Shown here piece by piece: positions 8,371 through 16,823 of a stretch of 64,000 nt of DNA. The stretch's first letter is position 1, and each line of letters begins with the position of its first letter. Under the pieces are notes generated by a model that saw only the letters and a list, made by a program, of their open reading frames with translations, made no database searches and was not told where the DNA came from. This stretch comes from Nitrospira sp. (GTDB lineage: Bacteria > Nitrospirota > Nitrospiria > Nitrospirales > Nitrospiraceae): the NCBI GenBank assembly GCA_022842445.1, contig JALHPO010000001.1:357144-421143 (forward strand), read 5' to 3'. Made by a program: the position numbers and the translations under genes.

Positions 8371-10260
8371 ATGAGTGAACAGATCGAGACGCTCCTGAAA
8401 GAAAGCCGCACGTACCAGCCGACCGCCAAGACGATCGAGGCGGCCTATATCAAGGACTATGAGGCCGAGTACAAGAAATCCATCGCCGACCCTGAAGCGT
8501 TTTGGAGCACTGCGGCAAAAGAGCTGGAGTGGTTCTCTCCCTGGAACAAAGTCCTGGAATGGAATTATCCCTGGGCCAAGTGGTTTGTCGGCGCCACCTG
8601 TAACATTGCCTACAACTGCCTGGACCGCCACGTCAAAACATGGCGAAAAAACAAGGTCGCGCTGATTTGGGTGGGGGAACAGGATCAGGAGCGCGTATTC
8701 ACCTATGGAGAACTCTACCGGCAGGTGAATCGCTGCGCCAACGGTCTGAAAAGGCTGGGCATCACCAAAGGCGATCGAGTCACCATCTATCTCCCGAAAG
8801 TTCCGGAGCAGGTCATCGCGATGCTGGCCTGCGCCAGGATCGGCGCCATTCACAGCGTGGTCTATTCGGGTTTCAGCGCCCCGGCCCTCGCCAGCCGTAT
8901 CAACGATGCCGAGTCGAAGCTTGTGATCACCGCCGACGTCGGCTTCGATCGAGGCAAAACCATCCACTTGAAGCCAGTCGTAGACGATGCGCTGAAGACA
9001 TGCTCGACGGTGGAGCATGTGATTGTCGTACGCCGCCAGAGTCAGGGCCAGGCCCTATCGGCACCAAAGGAACTCGATTGGAACGACTGGATGAAAGGTG
9101 AGCGCGCGGTCTGTGCCGCAGAACCGTTGGATGCTGAAGCCCCGCTATACATTCTCTACACGTCAGGCACGACCGGCAAACCGAAAGGCGTCGTCCATGT
9201 TCACGGCGGCTACATGGTCGGAACCTATACCACAACCAAATATGTGTTCGACCTGAAAGACGACGACGTGTATTTCTGTGTGGCCGATCCCGGCTGGGTC
9301 ACAGGCCACAGCTACATCGTCTATGGCCCACTCCTCAACGGTGCGACAATCTTGACCGCAGAAGGGAAGCCCGACTATCCGACCCCAGGCCGTTGGTGGG
9401 ACTTGATCGAACGATACGGTGTCTCGATTTTTTACACGACCCCAACCGCGATCCGCCTGCTTATGCGATACGGCGAAGACTGGCCCAAGAAGTCCGATCT
9501 CTCATCACTCCGCATCCTGGGCAGCGTCGGAGAACCGATCAACCCGGAAGCCTGGGAATGGTTTCACCGTGCGACAGGCGGCGACAAGCCCATTATGGAT
9601 ACCTGGTGGCAGACAGAGACGGGCTCCATTCTGATCACTCCCCTTCCCACAGTGCCGCTCAAACCAGGCTCTGCGACAAGACCATTTTTAGGGATCGAAG
9701 CGGATGTGGTAGACCGTGAGGGCAAGAGCTTGCCTGCTAATGCGGGAGGATTTGCCGTCATCAGGAAACCCTGGCCCTCAATGATGCGCGCCATCTATAA
9801 AGATCCGGAACGGTACAAAACCTACTGGAATACAATCCCCAATTGTTATGCTGCAGGTGACGTGTGCCACAAAGACGCAGATGGCTATATGTGGTTCATG
9901 GGCCGGGCCGACGATGTCATCAAGGTCGCCGGGAATCGGCTGGGCACGGCCGAGGTCGAAAGCGCGTTGGTCAGCCATCCGGCGGTCGCGGAAGCCGCCG
10001 TCATCGGCAAGCCGCACAAGACCGTCGGCGAATCCATCAAGGCCTTCATTATTCTGAAGCAGGGCGAACAGGACAGCCCGGCGCTGATCAAGTCCATCAA
10101 GGATCAGGTGCTGAAAGAACTGGGCAAGATCGGCGTCCCGTCCGAGATCGATATCGTCTCGTCCCTTCCAAAGACCAGGTCGGGGAAAATCATGCGCCGC
10201 GTCCTCAAGGCGAAAGAGCTCGGACAAGACCCGGGGGATATTTCAACGATCGAGGAGTAA
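8371..10260 (+). CDS. acs: Acetyl-CoA synthetase
   Basis: The protein is 629 residues from the ATG at 8371, chosen over an upstream in-frame start because GAGGAGG lies about 10 bases before it and the resulting N-terminus (MSEQIETLLKES) is typical. It has the adenylate-forming phosphate-binding loop YTSGTTGKPKGVVH, the acetate-CoA ligase motif DTWWQTETG, GRADDVIKVAGNRLGTAEVES, and the C-terminal KTRSGKIMRR containing the lysine that is acetylated for control in well-studied homologues. It activates acetate to acetyl-CoA with ATP in the cytoplasm. A small membrane-protein gene follows 5 bp downstream. Confidence 0.95.
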   Translation: MSEQIETLLKESRTYQPTAKTIEAAYIKDYEAEYKKSIADPEAFWSTAAKELEWFSPWNKVLEWNYPWAKWFVGATCNIAYNCLDRHVKTWRKNKVALIWVGEQDQERVFTYGELYRQVNRCANGLKRLGITKGDRVTIYLPKVPEQVIAMLACARIGAIHSVVYSGFSAPALASRINDAESKLVITADVGFDRGKTIHLKPVVDDALKTCSTVEHVIVVRRQSQGQALSAPKELDWNDWMKGERAVCAAEPLDAEAPLYILYTSGTTGKPKGVVHVHGGYMVGTYTTTKYVFDLKDDDVYFCVADPGWVTGHSYIVYGPLLNGATILTAEGKPDYPTPGRWWDLIERYGVSIFYTTPTAIRLLMRYGEDWPKKSDLSSLRILGSVGEPINPEAWEWFHRATGGDKPIMDTWWQTETGSILITPLPTVPLKPGSATRPFLGIEADVVDREGKSLPANAGGFAVIRKPWPSMMRAIYKDPERYKTYWNTIPNCYAAGDVCHKDADGYMWFMGRADDVIKVAGNRLGTAEVESALVSHPAVAEAAVIGKPHKTVGESIKAFIILKQGEQDSPALIKSIKDQVLKELGKIGVPSEIDIVSSLPKTRSGKIMRRVLKAKELGQDPGDISTIEE

Positions 10261-10265
10261 CCGTC

Positions 10266-10490
10266 TTGGCACGGGGCCAGCGCAAACCGGGCGAGCCGAT
10301 CTATTTGAGGCGCCACGTGATCAGTCTTGCGCTGGCCGTGGGTCTTCCGCTGGTCCTGTTACAGCTCTACAAAATCTATATCGGTCCCATCGACTTCGGC
10401 ACACAGCTTCTGATCATTATCATCACCTCCGTATTTGCTGGAGCAGCACTCTATCTCACCTACCGTTCCTCGGCAAAAAACCAGCCGTAG
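10266..10490 (+). CDS. Small two-helix membrane protein downstream of acs
   Basis: A 74-residue frame starting at TTG 10266, 5 bp after the acs stop, with GAGGAG at the end of acs as ribosome-binding site. The product has a basic start (RGQRKPGEPIYLRRH) and two hydrophobic helices (ISLALAVGLPLVLLQLY and LLIIIITSVFAGAALYLTY). Position suggests co-transcription with acs. Acetate permease subunits such as YjcH sit next to acs in some bacteria, but this protein does not clearly match them; function is unknown. The non-ATG start is the weak point. Confidence 0.55.
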   Translation: MARGQRKPGEPIYLRRHVISLALAVGLPLVLLQLYKIYIGPIDFGTQLLIIIITSVFAGAALYLTYRSSAKNQP

Positions 10491-10621
10491 TATATGCCCG
10501 GGGGCTTTCGATCCCGTTCCATTTCTTGGCTCAACGACGCGCAATTTTTGGCTCTATTTCCTCTAATCTTCACCCCCATGAGCAGGAACCGCACCAGCAA
10601 AACCCCTTGAAATTCAATACC

Positions 10622-10635
10622 GGCACGCTGCTTGC
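10622..10635 (+). promoter_or_regulatory. Candidate sigma-54 promoter (-24/-12)
   Basis: GGCACG-CTGC-TTGC matches the sigma-54 consensus, with GG at 10622-10623 and GC at 10634-10635, exactly ten bases between them. It lies about 100 bp upstream of the start codon of the surface-protein gene at 10735. A sigma-54 activator gene is encoded in this window at 55578. It is a sequence match only. Confidence 0.45.
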
Positions 10636-10734
10636 GATGTTGAGCGGGCAAGGAAGTTGTTTTACGTCGCAAGCCTGTCGAGCTTCGATCATCGATCTCG
10701 AATCCGGCTTGGAGTAACCAAGGAGGACATCGAA

Positions 10735-11556
10735 ATGAGTTCACAATCAATACAGGAATCCGCAGAGACTCTTTTGCACCGGAGAGGCCGGGTATCGACT
10801 CTTTGCCTCTCCGTAATGCTCGTGGGAGCCTGCAGTGTCTCGCTGATGGCCGGCCCTGCCGATGCAGGGGACAGGAAGCAAGATAGAGATGATAATGACA
10901 AAAAGCACAGCCTGGTGATGCGCCCCTATAGCGATCACAGTTTGCGCTATATGGTGATGCAGCTCCAACAGGAAGTCGAAAAGCTCAGGAGGGAAATTGC
11001 CGCGAGGCCAGCTAGTACCGGCACCGGTACTAGCACTGGTCCGAGCCTGGCTGATTTCAACACCCTGAAGGGACGTGTAGATGCTGCCGAAACCACGTTA
11101 GGACAACATGCTACGAGTCTGAGCAATCCCGTGCTGGCCCTGAAAGACTACCTGAAGATTGAGACAACGGCGGTCAATGGCATGCTTGGCCCCCATATCA
11201 TTATCAGCGGGGCAAACGTGCACATCAGGAATGGAGCGAATGCAACCACTACCACGAACAGTCTCGGGAATCTGGTTCTCGGCTATAATGAAACCGCCCA
11301 GGGCGTTGCACGCGACGGCTCACACAACCTCGTGAGCGGCCAGGGGAACTCATTCCGATCGTTCGGCGGGCTTGTTTTCGGCACTGACAATGTCATCTCC
11401 GGCCAGTTTGCCACGGTCCTTGGCGGTGGACAGAACAGGGCGATTGCACCGTACTCGACCGTGATTGGCAGCATGCAGAATGTCAGTGACTCGAATTACG
11501 AAATCACGCCGATGCCACAGAGCAGTGGTGGCAGTAGCGGTGGCGGAGGCTTCTGA
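10735..11556 (+). CDS. Exported surface protein with YadA-head-like repeats
   Basis: 273 residues from ATG 10735, preceded by AAGGAGG. A long charged N-terminus leads into a hydrophobic segment (LCLSVMLVGACSVSLMAGPADA), probably a signal peptide with a possible lipobox at GAC. Next come a charged coil (LRYMVMQLQQEVEKLRREI) and a Gly-rich C-terminal part with degenerate repeats built on G-N/S-x-V-x-G (GNLVLGYNE, SHNLVSGQGN, FGGLVFGTDN, ATVLGGGQNR, STVIGSMQN), as in left-handed beta-roll heads of trimeric adhesins. There is no C-terminal membrane anchor. Adhesion or surface display is inferred. A hairpin follows the gene and a sigma-54-type promoter precedes it. Confidence 0.65.
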   Translation: MSSQSIQESAETLLHRRGRVSTLCLSVMLVGACSVSLMAGPADAGDRKQDRDDNDKKHSLVMRPYSDHSLRYMVMQLQQEVEKLRREIAARPASTGTGTSTGPSLADFNTLKGRVDAAETTLGQHATSLSNPVLALKDYLKIETTAVNGMLGPHIIISGANVHIRNGANATTTTNSLGNLVLGYNETAQGVARDGSHNLVSGQGNSFRSFGGLVFGTDNVISGQFATVLGGGQNRAIAPYSTVIGSMQNVSDSNYEITPMPQSSGGSSGGGGF

Positions 11557-11570
11557 ATAATCACCTCAGC

Positions 11571-11596
11571 AGCCGGGCTCCGACAGGGGCCCGGCT
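11571..11596 (+). terminator. Hairpin between convergent genes (possible terminator)
   Basis: The arms AGCCGGGC (11571-11578) and GCCCGGCT (11589-11596) form a perfect 8-bp GC-rich stem with a 10-base loop, 14 bp after the stop of the surface-protein gene. The following bases are CCTCTCCTC, only weakly T-rich, so intrinsic termination is plausible but not textbook. Confidence 0.5.
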
Positions 11597-11674
11597 CCTC
11601 TCCTCGAGCATCTTCGCACTTCTCACAACACATCGGCACAGATGGGCTATACCAAGTCGCCTCAGACCTGGGAG

Positions 11675-12328
11675 TCAGATCAATCCCCGCTTCTGCAAGT
11701 AGTCCTTATCGATGACAGGAGAGGACTTTGGAAGTTGGCTACGTTCTTGGAGGAGGCGCTCGACATACTTGCCGATGAGGTCGGATTCAAGATTGACGGG
11801 ATCGTTGACCTGCTTGAGGCCGAGGGTGGTCACTTTGGCCGTGTGCGGAATGATCGCAATACTGAAGGAATGGTCTCCGACTTCATTGATTGTAAGGCTG
11901 ATGCCGTCGACTGTGATCGAACCTTTCCCCACACAGTAGCGCAGGATGGCGGGAGGCGCCTCGATCACGAAGATAATCGTATTGCCTTCTTGACGCCGGC
12001 TGCGGATGACTCCGACCCCGTCCACATGGCCTGCCACCAGATGCCCGCCAATACGCTCGTTCAGCTTCATGGCCCGTTCGAGATTCACCGGCGTTCCCAC
12101 AGCCATGCTGCCCAGTGTGGTCACTGAAAGCGTCTCAGGCGAAACCTCCACAGAAAAATCACGTTCACTTCGTGACACCACGGTGAGACAGGTTCCATTG
12201 ACACTCACACTATCGCCAGTCTTGAGATCACCCATTACGGTCGAAGCCAGAATGGTCACTCTTGTCCCTGCCAGTGTTTTGTCCAGCACGGTAACGGCGC
12301 CAATTTCTTCAACGATGCCAGTGAACAT
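11675..12328 (-). CDS. ribE: Riboflavin synthase, alpha chain
   Basis: 217 residues from the ATG at 12328, which gives the invariant N-terminus MFTGIVEEIG and has an AAGGGA ribosome-binding sequence; an upstream in-frame start would add nine unconserved residues. The sequence shows the internal duplication of the family, with two similar lumazine-binding barrels: VNGTCLTV in the first and VDGISLTI in the second, and GGHLVAGHVDGVG. It dismutates two 6,7-dimethyl-8-ribityllumazine molecules to riboflavin. It is last in a long minus-strand run that also carries ribD, from which it is separated by three unrelated genes. No FMN riboswitch is visible. Confidence 0.92.
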   Translation of the reverse strand: MFTGIVEEIGAVTVLDKTLAGTRVTILASTVMGDLKTGDSVSVNGTCLTVVSRSERDFSVEVSPETLSVTTLGSMAVGTPVNLERAMKLNERIGGHLVAGHVDGVGVIRSRRQEGNTIIFVIEAPPAILRYCVGKGSITVDGISLTINEVGDHSFSIAIIPHTAKVTTLGLKQVNDPVNLESDLIGKYVERLLQERSQLPKSSPVIDKDYLQKRGLI

Positions 12329-12419
12329 GGATAAGATCCCTTCGGTTCGCTGCAATACCTGTCGGCAAGGACGGTCTCTTCCAGCTTGACAGGCCGCGCA
12401 CGCTCTTGGCGCGCCGCCA

Positions 12420-13610
12420 TTATACCATTACGGAACCGGTCGATCTTCCTCTCATGACCAGCCAAAACACTCCACCAGCCGCCAGCTGAATGCCGGCGAT
12501 AATGGCAAAGGCCTGTCCATAGCTCAGATTCGCAATCAGCACCCCAGCAAGCAACGGCCCGCTGGCATGGCCGATATCCATGATCGTGCCCTGCATCCCC
12601 ATGCCCGCCCCCAGCCGCTTAAACTCCGAACTGTCCGCCACCAAAGCCGAGGACGACGAGGAGACGACGGCTTCACCAAAGCCGAACCCAGCCGACAGCG
12701 CCAACAATATTCCAAATATCGATGTCTGCGGGATAGAGACAAACGTCCCGGCGCAGATCAACAAACCGATGAGAATCAACGGCTGGCGGCCTACCCGATC
12801 AGACACCCGACCCATGATCGGCTTGGAAAAGAATGACGTGAAGGATTGAACGCTGAATAGCAGACCAACTTCGCCAGGATTCAATCCGGCGGAAACCCCG
12901 TACAGCGGCAAAAACGCCATCAACGCGCCGTTTGCAATCATCTTGGCGGCATCGGTCATGCTGGTGATCAGTACGATCCTATTTCTTGCAACAACGGCAA
13001 CTCCCTTCCACATTTCAGAGAGCACCACCCCCAATCCCTTTGCTTCCGATTGCGGTGTGGCGACGTCCAGTTGAAGGCTATAGAACAACACCATCCCAAC
13101 GCAGCCGAAGATGCCGGCCGTGACAAACGCGGTCTGAAATCCTGCCGCATAGACCAGATAGCCTCCGATAAATGGCCCCAACAGCGCACCGGACTGGGTG
13201 CAGGCCGTATAGGTGCCGAGCGCCGCTCCACGCCGCTCCCGATAGAGTTCTGCCACAGTAGCCAACGCGCTCGGTGCAAAAATCGCCGTGGCAAACCCGT
13301 GGGCAAACCGCAGTGCGGTGAGCGCATCTAAGTCAGTAATGAAGGGATAGACAAAAGGCGGCAGCCCGAACGCCACCACACCGATCCGCAACAACAACCG
13401 TCTCCCATAGATATCGGAGAGGGCCCCGGACGGCAGCTTGAGAAAGACTCCGGTCAACGTCGAGACCGACACGATCAGGCCAATCCGTTCCGGGCTTGCG
13501 CCGAGCGACTCCGCAAAAAGCGAGAGCACGGGCATCCGGACCATGTTGTAGCTGATGAAGCTGAAAATACCGACTGCACAAACCAATAGGAAACTGCGCG
13601 ATGTGGTCAT
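12420..13610 (-). CDS. Major facilitator superfamily transporter
   Basis: A 396-residue integral membrane protein with about twelve hydrophobic helices. It has the MFS signature between helices 2 and 3 (GALSDIYGRRLLLR) and its pseudo-repeat in the second half (PIMGRVSDRVGRQPLI). This resembles drug-efflux or sugar-type DHA exporters, but the substrate cannot be read from sequence. It starts 8 bp after the stop of the upstream unknown gene and lies upstream of ribE on the same strand, so it is probably part of the glyQ-to-ribE transcript. Confidence 0.85.
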   Translation of the reverse strand: MTTSRSFLLVCAVGIFSFISYNMVRMPVLSLFAESLGASPERIGLIVSVSTLTGVFLKLPSGALSDIYGRRLLLRIGVVAFGLPPFVYPFITDLDALTALRFAHGFATAIFAPSALATVAELYRERRGAALGTYTACTQSGALLGPFIGGYLVYAAGFQTAFVTAGIFGCVGMVLFYSLQLDVATPQSEAKGLGVVLSEMWKGVAVVARNRIVLITSMTDAAKMIANGALMAFLPLYGVSAGLNPGEVGLLFSVQSFTSFFSKPIMGRVSDRVGRQPLILIGLLICAGTFVSIPQTSIFGILLALSAGFGFGEAVVSSSSSALVADSSEFKRLGAGMGMQGTIMDIGHASGPLLAGVLIANLSYGQAFAIIAGIQLAAGGVFWLVMRGRSTGSVMV

Positions 13611-13618
13611 GGGGTTGA

Positions 13619-14422
13619 TCAGCTCCGGCAGCCTGTGCGGATGGAATTTTCCGGCACTCCAAGCGACTGCTTCAAGAAATCGATATCCCGATCAGAAAGG
13701 GCGCGCAGATCCATTGCTTGAGACAAGACACGCTCGGGATGCTGACGCATCACCAGGCCTAACCGATTGACCGTCTCCGCCCCTTTCCGCAATTTCCCCG
13801 TCACCACTCCCCCGATGAGCGGCCGCAGCAGCGACACCAACCCGGAGAGAACGCGATTGTCCAGCTTGGTATAGGAAACTACTGTGCTGTCCATCGCTTC
13901 AGCCCCATTCGGTTCCACTACCGGCTTCATTTTAAGTAACACGACAGCCTTCCCGGTAACATCAGGAAGCAACCGGCTGTTGTGTGAGCCTTCGAGATAA
14001 TAGAGTCGAGCTGTGCGGTCCTTATAGACGAGCTGTACGATCCCCTGCGTGCCTTCTCCATCACTACCCCAGAATCGGCCAGGCCCCCGTTCTTCTGATT
14101 TGTACAACCCAAGCTCAAGACGATCGATCAAGAGCGTCGCGACCGGAGGATGATCCAACAAATAGTGATACATCGATTCGGACATGGCTACCCGGACCGG
14201 CCCTACCATAGTGACGGTCGTATAATTGTCGATGATCGACTGCAGCAGACAGATCCACTCGGGATCAATCCGTTCGACAGGAAACACCATTCCTGCATGG
14301 CGAGGGGATAGGGCACAAGTTTCCGATCGCACCAGCTTCAGCGGCGGGAACAGTGCCAGCCCGGTTGCGACCACCAACACCCCGACCAGGGTCTTCCACG
14401 GAAACCGTGCTTCGGCGCGCAT
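13619..14422 (-). CDS. Exported protein of unknown function
   Basis: 267 residues beginning with a basic start and one hydrophobic segment (TLVGVLVVATGLALFPPLKLV), a signal peptide or anchor. The remainder is mixed alpha/beta, with MSESMYHYLLDHPPVATLL, LVYKDRTARLYYLEGSH and a Gly-rich helix RPLIGGVVTGKLRKGAETVNRLG. The middle vaguely recalls START/SRPBCC lipid-transfer-like folds (ligand cavity strands, long C-terminal helix), but I cannot assign a family. It is 5 bp downstream of the esterase gene and 8 bp upstream of the MFS gene, so is clearly in the same run. Confidence 0.6.
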   Translation of the reverse strand: MRAEARFPWKTLVGVLVVATGLALFPPLKLVRSETCALSPRHAGMVFPVERIDPEWICLLQSIIDNYTTVTMVGPVRVAMSESMYHYLLDHPPVATLLIDRLELGLYKSEERGPGRFWGSDGEGTQGIVQLVYKDRTARLYYLEGSHNSRLLPDVTGKAVVLLKMKPVVEPNGAEAMDSTVVSYTKLDNRVLSGLVSLLRPLIGGVVTGKLRKGAETVNRLGLVMRQHPERVLSQAMDLRALSDRDIDFLKQSLGVPENSIRTGCRS

Positions 14423-14427
14423 GAGCC

Positions 14428-15708
14428 TTAGTTCTGAACCGCGATCATGAGGTGGACGGGAAAGAGTCCCGATGGATCTTGTCGGATCCGAGCCTGCCGA
14501 AGCAAAATTTCCAGAGACGGTCTTACCATTCCCTCAAACGATGCCTGCCCATTAGTCAACACCGTCAACGGCTTTGATAGGTCGATGAGGCGGCTGTTCA
14601 AGAATAGGCTATACCGTCGAACCCGCTCCGCTCTGACCTCAATGCGATTCGGCGACACGATGACTGCATCGAGCGTGGCATATTCTCGGCGCTTAATCAG
14701 TTCGTCATTCTTATCGACCAGATCATCGGAAAATGCCGCAATGGGATCAGTGGAGTCCATGCGCAGCCAGTTGAATGCCTGAAAGTGGCTGGCATCGCGC
14801 ACCAACGTCAGCCTGGCCGGCAAGGGGTCGCGACGCCGACCGTTCAACCAGACCACGAGGTCCGGCAGTTCTTCTTTTGGAAAATAATGGCCCCCCGCCA
14901 TAGGATGTTCTCGCTCGTGCTCGCGATACACATGCGCATAGCCAAGCGCTTGGAGTTCGCGCGAGATCGACCGGCTCAACTCCACCGGCATCACCTGGTC
15001 CTTCGCGCCATGGATGATATAGATCGACGTATTGCGGAGATTCGCCAGAAACGGCATCAGCGTCCCATCCAGACCACCGGCCATCGGCGCGATACCCGCA
15101 AAAAGCGGCGCATTATGCATCCCGATGATCCAGGCTCCGATGCCCCCGTTCGACATGCCGGTCAGAAATATGCGATCCGGATCGACATGGTAGCGCCGGC
15201 GGAGATCCCGAATCGTCGTCAACACGAGCTCTTCAGCTGGCCTTGTGAACCAGGCGCCGGACGGATATGTTGGACAGGCTAGAATATAGTCGCCACCCAA
15301 CCGCGCTCGCCACCGTTCGAGATACGCGTCGCCGCTAAAACCGGCTCCATGCAGGCACATCACCAACCCAAAGCTCTTAGAGGGGTCATAGGACGCCGGA
15401 ATCGACATGGATAATGGGTAGGCCCGCCCGCGAACAACGACATGTTCATCTGGAAATAGCCCTGCAGGGCCGGCCTCGTAGATCCGTCCGGTCTCGATAA
15501 TTTGCATCACCCGCTCGACGGAAGCCTCGGGATGAGCCAGGATGTCATGCAGCAACCGGTCGCCTTCTTCAACATCCGTCGAATCGAGATAGTGAAAAAC
15601 CTGCAACGCGAGACTTCCCGGCTCACCCACTGGGCCATCGGCAAGGCACGGTGCCGAATTCAAACCGACCAGGGCAAGCACGATGACCCCTAGCATCCAC
15701 CCCTTCAC
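14428..15708 (-). CDS. Secreted alpha/beta-hydrolase, esterase/depolymerase type
   Basis: 426 residues with a clear signal peptide (ending near PCLADGP). The hydrolase domain has the nucleophile elbow TGMSNGGIG (Ser nucleophile), an oxyanion stretch GLVMCLHGAGFSGDAY, an acid region HGAKDQVMPVELS and a probable catalytic His in AGGHYFPKEE. This layout matches PHB-depolymerase/feruloyl-esterase-like (LpqC) enzymes that cut ester bonds outside the cytoplasm; the substrate is unknown. An approximately 130-residue C-terminal extension (SPNRIEVRAERVRRYSLFLN) looks like a beta domain. Its ATG overlaps the ribD stop by 4 bp. Confidence 0.75.
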   Translation of the reverse strand: MKGWMLGVIVLALVGLNSAPCLADGPVGEPGSLALQVFHYLDSTDVEEGDRLLHDILAHPEASVERVMQIIETGRIYEAGPAGLFPDEHVVVRGRAYPLSMSIPASYDPSKSFGLVMCLHGAGFSGDAYLERWRARLGGDYILACPTYPSGAWFTRPAEELVLTTIRDLRRRYHVDPDRIFLTGMSNGGIGAWIIGMHNAPLFAGIAPMAGGLDGTLMPFLANLRNTSIYIIHGAKDQVMPVELSRSISRELQALGYAHVYREHEREHPMAGGHYFPKEELPDLVVWLNGRRRDPLPARLTLVRDASHFQAFNWLRMDSTDPIAAFSDDLVDKNDELIKRREYATLDAVIVSPNRIEVRAERVRRYSLFLNSRLIDLSKPLTVLTNGQASFEGMVRPSLEILLRQARIRQDPSGLFPVHLMIAVQN

Positions 15709-16823
15709 AGATCACCTTCCACGAGGATGTCGCCCCCGACCGAGCGAGTGGTGACGTTGCGCAACCTGAATGCCGACGTGAGGCGCGCCGGACTCTTGCC
15801 TCCGATGAGGCCTTTTGCGTCTACACCGCCGAGCAAGGCCGGCGCCATATATAAACGCACATGTTGCACGAGCTTAGCCTTGAGCATGGCTGCATTGATT
15901 TCCCCGCCGCCCTCAACCAACAAGGACGTCACGCCACGCCTGCCGAGTTCTCGCATCAACGCCGGCAGAGACACTTTCCCTCGCACATTGGGAAGCGTCA
16001 GCACCTCGATGCCGCGCCTCAGCAGCGCCCGTTTCCTGGACGCCGAAGCCGAATCAGTCGCTGCTACAACCGTCCTGGCTCTCTGCTGATTGGAGAGAAT
16101 CGCCGCGTTCATCGGAATGCTCAACGCGCTATCGACCACGATGCGAAGCGGTTGCTTGGATGCCAACTTGTTGAGACGCGGACCGACCCGTGCGGTAAGA
16201 GCAGCGTCGTCCGCCAGCACGGTACCGATCCCGACCAATACCGCATCCACACACGAACGAAGACGGTGAACTTCCTGCCGGGATTGCTTGCCTGTGATCC
16301 ACTTGGCCGCGCCGGAAGCCGTCGCGATCTGTCCATCGAGCGTCATCCCGGCTTTGCAAATCACATAGGGGCGCTTCGTCCTGATCCAATATGAATAGGC
16401 TTTGTTCAATCCTTCAGCCTCACGGCGGGCCACGCCAACGGTGACCGAGAGTCCCGCCCGCCGGATGGCTGCAGCTCCCCTTCCCTTCACCAATGGATTA
16501 GGATCGTTCATCGCAATGACCACACGGCGAACACCGGAACGAATAACGTCCGGCACGCATGGAGGAGTTCGTTTATTTCGATGGGAACAGGGCTCCAGAG
16601 TCACATAGAGTGTCGCGCCACGCGCGCGGCCGCCTGCCCGCTGGAGGGCGAGAATTTCCGCATGAGGAAGGCCTGGGCGAAAATGGAATCCCTGACCGAC
16701 GATACGGCCCTGGCTGACGACCACAGCGCCAACCATCGGATTCGGACTGGTTGTCTTCCGGCCCCTCGCCGCAAGGCGAAGGGCCAGGGTCATGTAGTGG
16801 AGATCTTGTGCGCGACCAATCAC
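15705..16823 (-). CDS. ribD: Bifunctional riboflavin biosynthesis deaminase/reductase
   Basis: 372 residues. The N-terminal cytidine-deaminase-like domain has the zinc ligands and catalytic Glu in HAEIL (H54, E56) and in EPCSHRNKRTPPC (C79, C89). The C-terminal reductase domain starts near YWIRTKRPYVICKAGMTLDG and includes VDAVLVGIGTVLADD and LLVEGGGEINAAML. It converts the GTP-derived pyrimidine to 5-amino-6-ribitylamino-uracil 5'-phosphate using zinc and NADPH. It overlaps ppdK upstream and the esterase downstream by 4 bp each, so translation is coupled to both. Confidence 0.93.
   Translation of the reverse strand: MIGRAQDLHYMTLALRLAARGRKTTSPNPMVGAVVVSQGRIVGQGFHFRPGLPHAEILALQRAGGRARGATLYVTLEPCSHRNKRTPPCVPDVIRSGVRRVVIAMNDPNPLVKGRGAAAIRRAGLSVTVGVARREAEGLNKAYSYWIRTKRPYVICKAGMTLDGQIATASGAAKWITGKQSRQEVHRLRSCVDAVLVGIGTVLADDAALTARVGPRLNKLASKQPLRIVVDSALSIPMNAAILSNQQRARTVVAATDSASASRKRALLRRGIEVLTLPNVRGKVSLPALMRELGRRGVTSLLVEGGGEINAAMLKAKLVQHVRLYMAPALLGGVDAKGLIGGKSPARLTSAFRLRNVTTRSVGGDILVEGDL

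Noticed and set aside
10265..10285. TTGGCACG-like string at the start of the small membrane protein gene
   Set aside because: A GC does fall at the right spacing, but the -12 box reads CAGC, not TTGC, and the string lies in the coding start of a gene joined to acs.
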